Assembly (NCBI GenBank): GCA_964036195.1
Contig: OZ038450.1
Location: forward strand, 13,952,701-14,016,700
Source: Sphaerolaimus hirsutus
Lineage: Eukaryota; Nematoda; Chromadorea; Monhysterida; Sphaerolaimidae
DNA: 64,000 bases
Direction of reading: 5' to 3'
Numbering within the stretch: position 1 is the first letter of the stretch; each line of letters starts with the position of its first letter. The notes under the pieces were generated by a model. That model searched no databases. It had not been told where the DNA came from and saw nothing but the letters and a program-made list of their open reading frames with translations. The translations under genes were made by a program, and so were the position numbers. Shown in pieces: positions 24,401 through 33,400 of this stretch.

Positions 24401-27400
24401 TAAAATAAAATGGAAAATTTAAGAATAAAAATAAAAATTGTATAAAAATTCGAATTTTTGTAAAAAATTTGTAAAATTGTATAAAAATTCATATTTTTGT
24501 AAAATTGTATAAAAATTTACATTTTTTGTAAAATTTTCTCTCATTGCTTGTGTCTCTACCTGTTTATTCATGGATCTGGGGGCAGTCCCAAGCATTGTAA
24601 AGTGTCAAATGTCATGTTAAATGTCATGCAAATTGTCATGACAAATGTAAAGTAAAGTGTAAATTGTCATGACATGTAAAAATTAAAGTATAAATTGTCA
24701 AGCAAATTGTGTTCAAATCTCATGTTTTATTTCGAATTATTATGTTTTGTATCCAAATTATGTTGTTGTTGACTCCAAATCTTATGTGAACATTTGGATA
24801 CAAAAACATAATATTTGGATATAAAACATACTATGCATACAAAAACATAAGATTTGTATATCAATATCAAACATACTATGGATACAAAAACACTAGATTT
24901 GGATACACAATTTACACTTTGCATGACATTTGTCATAACAATTGCCACTTTGCTTGAAATTTTACATGACACTTGACATTTTGCATGACAATTGATACTT
25001 TACTTTACATTTGTCATGACAATTGACACATTGCGTGACATTTTACAAATGTGCCCAGCACACTCCAGTAGTCCTTCTACTGAAAATGCAAACCATTCTT
25101 ATCGATAATTGTATCTTTACACTTGCAGCTAGCTAACAATACATACCGCATGCAACTTTTGAAAAGTAAAGGGAAAAATTTTTCACATGTTTTTCATGTA
25201 TAGGTCTAATTATCACATTGTTCTGGCCTTGGACGCATGTTTGATTTTTTGTAAAATTTTTGTAAAGTTTTTGTAAAATTTTTGTAAAATGTGTCATTTT
25301 ATTTTATTAATCACTTTTGGGAATAAAATAAAATAAAATGAAACAAGAATAAAATAAAAATAAAATAAAATTTTTATACAATTTTTATACAATTTTACTA
25401 AAATGAATTTTTATAAAACCAACCCTGGTGCTGGCGACAACAAATCAGCGACTACCTCCGACAATAAGAAAAAAGTGTGATCTAGTGTGCATGAACACAC
25501 AATATATATAATTTTATGTTTGTCTTAGTCAGTGGGGCTGATCAAGTCATGATCGATTGAGGCTTCACACATGAAAAATATTTCATATGTATTGCACAAA
25601 AATGGCTGAAAACATTTTTGCCGTCACAGTCATCACAGTGTAAACGCTGCCTTAAACGGGTTCAAACGGGATTGACTTTTCGGGATCGGGATCGGGATTG
25701 GTTTTCTGAGATGTCGGGATCGGGATTGGCCGGGATTGGGGTCACGGGATCGGGATCGGGATTGGCCGGGATTGGGGTCACGGGATCGGGATCGGGATCG
25801 GGATTGGCATTTTTTCGGGATCGGGACTGGGGTCTTGGGATAGAGACTTTGGCCAATGTTTTGGCATCCACAGTTGTTCATAAAGGTCTAAAAACACTGT
25901 TGGATGCCAGAAACGTGGCATAAAATGAACGCTGGGGGTTTGCGTTCACATTTTTGCATGCAAAAACGTCGTTTTCTCACTTTTGATAATTTCCACTAAT
26001 TTTTCCGGGATAGGGATCCCGGACTTTGGAGTTTCTCGGGATCGGGATTTGAAAAGTTTCGGGATCGGGACTGCTAAATCCCGGAATTTCACGGGATCCG
26101 GGATCGGGATCCCGTTTGAACCCTACCCCCCCCCCCTAATCGGCCAGCTATCTACCTATCTGGAGCGATTTTTGAGAAACACGACCCCAATTTTCCTCAA
26201 AATAGCTATTTTTCATGACTTCAGATTTTCACCTCCAAAATGACTATTTCATGCGTCTAAATGCCTATTTTCAACTATTTTGAGTAGTATATGTGCTTAT
26301 ATACTCATTTTTCACCTAGTTTCAGCGATTTTTCGCCCTTTTCTTCCTTCTATGCCTATATATTGAACCCCCGCGAACCCCCCCCCCCCTCAGAAAATTT
26401 TTCAGCAATCTATTAGCGATTTGCTATCTATCCAACCCCCCAGAGGGTCGAAATATAGAATACCCCTGTGCGTACCTATAAAAAATCCTTGATTATTTGC
26501 CGTGACATTTTTGGCATGTTTGATAATTATTATTTTGCGTGTTGCATTCAAATTTACCATATCTCACCTGAAAGATGAACCAAATAGATCAACTATTTTT
26601 CAATCACAACAATGAAAGCAACAACCAATCCAGCCACCAATTCTGCAAATGGACAGGTAGAAACTCAAGCAATTTTTTTTATATTTACAGAAAATATAAA
26701 TTTTTATACAGTTTTACAAAAATACGGATTTTTATACAATTCTATTATGATTTATTATAAATATTCGTTGTTTTATACAATTTTCACTTTTATTTCGAAT
26801 TTTCCATTTTATTATACCGTATTTCCTCGAAATACCCCCCCCCCTCGAAATACCCCCCCCCCCTCGTTTGACCCCCCCCCTCTCGGGACCACTATGAAAC
26901 AATCACCCCCCCCCCTCGAAATACCCCCCCCCCAAATTGAGTGTAAAGGGAACGTACATGACATATACTGCAGTTTGTGTTCTGTGTACTGCAGAACACA
27001 CGTTAAAACAATGTCGGTGTCACGTTAGAACAGTGTACATACCATCTACATACTAATATTAGTCTACAGAACCTTATAAATGGCGGTTTTTGTTGCATTT
27101 TTCGACGTCTGCGTACGTTTCAGACGACTATTTCGTACTTGGTTTTCAAAAAATTTCTTGTGAAATAATAACCCCCCCCTCGAAATACCCACCCCCTCGT
27201 TTAACCCCCCCCCCCTCTCGGGACCACTATGAAACAATCACCCCCCGGGGGGTATTTCGAGGAAATACGGTATTATTATATTTTCCATTTTAAAAAAATT
27301 TCTGAGATTTTTCTAACCGTGCCCACGATCAACCGTGAAGTCGACCAAAAACATACATCCACGCTATGCCTAGTCTGATTCATCGAATGCAATTAATGCA

Positions 27401-30400
27401 AATCAGCGTGTGCGACCAGACAAAGAGAATGTAATTACTCACAGCTACGGAACACATGTACACAATGTGAAGCTGCATTGTTGCAGTTCTGTTTGTTTTG
27501 TTTTTGGTTGATGTTCGCCAATATCGACTTCACTGTTTGAGTAATGGAATCCCCTTAATATTACTTAACGCGCATTCTGCAATACTTGATAAAATCTCTT
27601 TAAAAAATCTGAGGAGTTCAATATTCCATTCCCTAATAGAACAATACAACAAATTAAACAATCGAATATATCCAAGAACTCATTCGAGCATATACTGTAC
27701 ACAGTACGACTACGATAGTGAGTCATCTAAGTCAACAGATATAAATAACATTATCAACACCCACCGGGGTTTTTTTACGTCAGATAAGTCTGGTTCCCCA
27801 TTGAAAAATTTACTAAGGCTCAGCGTTTTCGATTGATAACATATCAGTCAAACGGCGGTAAACAGCGGCTCTTAAAAATTCCGGTTCGCAGAATCGTTTT
27901 ACCTTATCTGGCGCACATTTACAAATGAAATGTTGTTTCTTCAGCGGCAGCTTACAACAAAATGCGTGTCTAATTCTAAAAGTCGACAAGTCCACAAAAT
28001 GCGATTTTGAGTAAATCGCATTTTAAGTTTCTGACCCAATTTCAGGCCCGTCGTGCGTGTACTATTTGGCTCTCTCATGCTTTCCATCAAGTTCCACATG
28101 TTGACAATAAAGTGTCAAATTTTCAGCTCCTGCTATCAACGTATATGTGAAAAATGGGGTGTCCATAAAATTCCATTTAGCCAGAGCAAAACTGTTTCGG
28201 GGAGGGAAATGGACTTGTCGACTTCTAGCACGCGAGAACATTTTTGTTCCCAGGGAGGATGAGGATGCCTTATGTGCAATTGATGGACTTGTCGACTTTT
28301 AGAAATCGGTGTCCACAGTGGACATTTCTTGCCCAATTTTTTTTCATTTTTCCCGAAAATGTTAAATTTGACACTATCGTATATAGGTATTTATGTGCGG
28401 GACCCCAGATGACGTTTCCGGGCCTAACTCGAAATTTACATATTTTTGACTTGTCGACTTTTACAATTGGACGCCTCAATTACATATGGTGGAAATGTTG
28501 GAAACGCATACACACCTTGATGTAGACACTGGCGGAGTTGACCTTGTTCGGATCCCACAGCACTTCCACACTGTTGACGCCATTCACAACGTTGTAGCAG
28601 TTCACGCATATTGGTATGTCTGCGGTATGGCGAAATGATAAATACCGTATATCCTCGAATAAGACCCCAGGGGAGTTGTTATTTCGTCAAAAGTTTTGGA
28701 TGGGGAGTTACACAAGGTTGGATGTTTTTCAAGGAGTTATTTTTTCATCAGAACTTGTACTTTATTCATTGTATGAATGCATTCCCTCAACTCATGCAAT
28801 CCAGGTATTTAACAGTTCAACAACGACAAAAACAAGGTATTCCTGCTAAAATTCAAGTTCATCAGAGCACCAAAACCATTCAAATAAATACACATTGTGG
28901 TTACACATATCAAATACACAAGAGGGAATTTTTCAAGGGGGGGGTGGGTTCAAGATGGGAGGGGGGAGTTTTTCAAGGGGGGGGGGGGGTGTTGCAAGGG
29001 GGGAGTTTTTGTTCCTGACCACCATGGGTGCGTTATTCAATGGGGATATTATTCAACGGAAAGGTTTCATTTAAGGATATATGTATCTGAAATTGCCCGC
29101 TCGCGCGCAAAAAATTGGAAAACACGTTTTGTAAATAAACGCTAAAAACTCCGTCACCCCCAGCCCCAGACGAACACACCGGCGACAATGGGATTCTTAT
29201 CCGGGTGCAGTCGCCTCCACTCGTTCAACAGACGACCCTCCTCGAACTTCTGTCGCCGGTCGTGGAAACACAGCGCGAATATGGTCTTGTACAGCTTGGG
29301 CAGATCGCTGGAGGCGCACAGGCCGGCGCCGCTGGTCGACGAGACGGCCGTCATTGGCGCGCTGCCAGGCGTCGTGGGGCTGTACGCCTTGCACAGGATC
29401 TCGTAGGATTGACCCTGCGAGTGATAGGCTTGTTTTGATGCCGATTGGTGAAGACATGTTTTGTTTTGTTTGTTTTTGTCGTTGTTGTTATTTGTTTTCT
29501 TCTGGCTTTTTGGGGGTGGGGGGAGGGGTGCTCGCGCAGGTCAATATTTCTGGGATTTTTCGTTGTGTAGATGACAATGAAATCGCTGAAAATATGCCGC
29601 ATAAAAAACTGTATAAATACATATTTAGCCAAAAATATTTAGTTGACAATGGACGAAAATATTGAGCTATTTTAAGGTTGAAAAGTGACACAATTGAGGA
29701 AACATTACTCCAAATTTAAATACAATACATAACCAAAATGTCGGTATACAGAAATAGCTGGAGCTGGTATGAATAAATGAGCTTGGGGGAGTACCAACCC
29801 GTTACACCTAACTAATACATTTTTGCAATCAAAATACCCCTCAACAAACCTGATTCAAATACGTCAGCGTCTCTTGCTCCACGGGTACTGCGGCACTGGT
29901 TTCGGCCATCAAAATGTACTGCAAGTTTGTAGACGACAGCCGACCGCCGGCGGTGGGGTCGGTGTCGGCGGCGCCGAGCCCCGAGCCGGACGGCATGTCG
30001 GGCTTCTGTTCGGTGGTCGACGCCTGCCGGTCGACGAATCGTAACACGTCCTGCATCGGTGGAAAATCAAGTAGGGATGCATGTATTCATGTGCTTTTTC
30101 ATGTATTTTAAGGCCCTGTGCCGGTGCTCAAGTAGCAATACCCGATACCGATGTAGAGCCGCTGCTTAAGTACGGCCCCCATACCTGCGTTCACTGAGCT
30201 TACATGGGCACTACAGGGGTTCAGTTTGGTGGGAGGGGTGTGTGGTGTTGCGCCACAAACGCTCCAGCTACATATCTACCACTTAGCGATTTTCCTCCGT
30301 TTTTCATTCCAAAGCGTGAAAATCCCTTATCTTTAACCCCCCTCGAATTTTTTTGCTATATATCGCGCCAGAGAAGCATTTTACTATGAACACCCCAAAC

Positions 30401-33400
30401 GGGTCCAAATTCACTAAATATTCACATCACCGGGTATTGCTACTTAGCACCGGGTTTACTTGAGCATCTGTCCTCACTCGAATGTTCGAAACGTCACTGG
30501 CCAAAAAATGGAACATTATTCGTACCTGCAGATTGGGGCTTCCTATGTCTCCGAAACCGGACAAAGATAAGTCATTTCCGAATGTGGCAGCCCAGCTAGT
30601 GGGCACCGCAGTTGTTGTTACCACTGACGTCTGTCAATTGAACAGTTTAACCAGAACGATAAAAATATAGAAAGATAGAAAATATATTTAAAAATGATGC
30701 AAACAAGTGCCATGGCGCCCGCCAGCGAAAATCGGCATCCGAGGGAGTGTTCGAGGTTATGCGATATTGTGATTATTCAGTATTCAGTTCTATAAACTGC
30801 CAGTTTTTTTGCGACGGGCGCCAAAAAATCGTAGTGCTGCACCGAAAAACGACCTACCGTGTCGCCGGCAGAAATGGACCCAACCGAGGGCATGATCAGA
30901 CTGAGTCGCCCCTGGAGGCAATTCCAGACCCTGAAAAATTTCCTGTCAAATGTCAAATGTCATAAAAAGTGTCAAAAGTTATGTAACATGCCCTGGAAAA
31001 AACAAATGCACGTTTGCTTTTTTCCAGGGCATTTTACATGACTTCTGCCACTTTGCATGACATTTTACATTTTACCCGGCATTTTACAGTGTCCGGGACT
31101 GGCACCTGAGCCCCAACGGTCGAATGCGCGTGACTCTTGGGTCGCTTGTGCGGCGGCGGCGCGCCCGACTGCCGTCGTTGGTGGCGCGAGCCCGACACCA
31201 CGCTCGTGTGCGTGTGCAGGTGCTGCAGCGGCGAAACGGACGTGTTCATGGGCTGCGACGCGGCGGCGGCGGGCGAGTGCCCGTGCGGCACCGGCGTCGA
31301 CAGGCCCGACGAGTGCTCGCGGCCGGGCGAGCTGCCGCCCGCGCAGCCGGACGACATGAGCAGGTCGCCCGTCGGCGGGAACTGAGCGTGGGCGGGGGGG
31401 GGGGGGTACATAATATGTCAATTTTTCCAGCCAATGAATGTGCTTCCGCATACTTCCACGGTGTCAATTTACTGTCAATTTATTAGCCTTCTCTTATAAC
31501 ATTATTTAGACACTATTCCATGCCCAACTTCACTTGAAGTCAGGAACATTCGATGAAAGGCAAGATACATAACGAGTAGACTAAAAAGTAATATTTTTTG
31601 CAGAAATCGCCACTTGTAATGCTATTTATAACATCATAAAGCACTGCCACTTGTCTGATATATCTTTATATGTTGACTTCTACATAAATACATATATGGG
31701 AGCATTCAGAAGAAAAAATCGTTTTATTTAAAAAAGTTCTTTTAACAACCCAGACCATTGAGAGAAAAACGTCGTTTCTATGCTTTTTATTGGGACCACT
31801 GTAGAATACGGGAACCGTGACTGGGTGATCGGGACGTTTATCAGAGTTTTTTCTCGAAGGCGAGACTGAGGCGTCGGGACCGGGACCACTTCAGTTCCGG
31901 AAAAACCATGTACCGCGACAGTGGTCCCGTTTGAAGCCTAGACTGAAGCTCATGCGGGACAAAGAAAAATAGATAATTAACCCGGCAGGGACCCAACTGA
32001 CCCCCCCCCCCCCGTCCCCTTTCACCAACCAGGCCCAGGGGTATCTTGAATTTCGACCCTCTGGGTGGTTGGATAGATAGCAAATCGCATTGGGTAAACT
32101 TTCTCAAAAATCGCTCCGGCTAGGTAGATAGCTGGCCGATTTGGGGGGGTTAGGGGGTAGTAGCCCAGAACTTTGCCTCCGGGATAGATGGGCGGTTGGG
32201 GGGGGGTAACCCCCCCCCCATTCGAGACCCCTGTCACCAACCAATCTGGACAAGGGCTGGGCCAGCTGCGGCGGCGTGGATGTGGCGCCGGATCGGCCGG
32301 CGAGCTGCTGACCGAGCTCCACGTGCTGTTGCTGCGCTCGGAGCTGTTGATGCTGTTGGTGTTGCTGCTGCTGTTGCAGCTGATTGGCGGCGACTGCTGC
32401 CGCCGCGGTCAATATAGTCGCTGCCTAATGGATGATTCGAGATAAATTAACGAGAAAATGGAGCCGACAACTAGGGCGGTACGTCCTTGCGGTAAACAGT
32501 ACGTTACGGTATATTTCCTATTTTGCGGTAAACGGTACGGTAAATTTTCAATTTTGCGGCAAACGGTACGGTACGGTAAATTTTCAACTTTGCGGTAAAC
32601 GGCACGGTACAGTAAATTCTGCCAATCTACAGACAACCATCGTATCCAGCACCGTTGCCCAATACACGTTTAAAAAATTCACCCAACAAACCCTTTGAAT
32701 GCTGAGCGGATTCTCATTGACTGCGGCAGCGGTGATCCTGGCCAGAGGGTCTTCAAGCCCGGCGCTGGCCGTGTGCAGCTGCGGCCGATGCGCAGGTTCG
32801 CTTCCACACGGAGGGGTGGTTAAAGTTACTGTGGGCACGTATAATCTACCCTGACGTTCCAGCGCCGCTACCTGAGCGGGCAGGGAGGGGGGATTCCATG
32901 GGTGGGAAACGTGGGATCGATGGAAAAATATTCAACATTTTTAAAGAGAAAATTATTTAAATATTTTTTTATTTATTTAGATCTGAATTTTCGCCGCGAA
33001 AATGGATGTAACGAGACATCATTGCACGATACTATCAAGTTATCCGCACACGTCCTAAAATTCTTTTTAAAAAACCCAAAAGTGATCCATGTCCTATTCG
33101 CAAAGCACAGAATCAAAGGTCACAAAGTTCGACTAACAAAGACTCATTACCGCCGACAAAGATCGACCGAAGGTCAGTGAACGCAAACGAACCTGCGCCA
33201 AATTGCCCAGCGGCGACTGCTCAGCGACCGCCGGAAATCGTTGCAAACCGGTGCCGGTGTCGACGCCGAGCGCGCTCCGGCCGAGGATGTTCTCGGGCAC
33301 GACGGGCAGCACGGGCAGGGCGACCAGCTGCGCCGCCGGGTTGCCGGAACCGACGTGGCTGCCGGCCGAGTTGTCGCCGGCGATGAGACCCGCTCGCCGC

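Larger units (their letters stand above)
23526..25640. mobile_element. Large inverted-repeat element with CACTGTGACGAC ends
   Basis: CACTGTGACGACAGTGACGA near 23526 is roughly mirrored by GTCACAGTCATCACAGTG at 25624-25640. GAAGCCTCAATCGATGACTTGA and CTAGATCACACTTTTTTTT also recur inverted (24165-24260 with 25465-25580). Two other elements are nested. Edges are approximate. Confidence 0.5.
14839..28515 (-). other. 13.7 kb repeat-filled intron of the TFCP2-like gene
   Basis: It separates two halves of the CP2 domain (SVYIK and INCISTEF). It carries nested hAT-like and palindromic elements, listed separately. Unassigned AT-rich sequence remains at about 16437-17302, 22653-23525 and 27273-27963. 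No other coding exon was recognised. Confidence 0.8.

Noticed and set aside
9231-30050. Grainyhead instead of TFCP2
   Set aside because: LTYLNQGQSY, the KKHGGEKGVPFRI block and a SAM-like domain after the DNA-binding domain are features of the CP2/LSF branch.
31065-31486. Several long ORFs on both strands over TFCP2-like exon 7
   Set aside because: The exon is very GC-rich so every frame is open; only one minus-strand frame joins in phase with exons 6 and 8.
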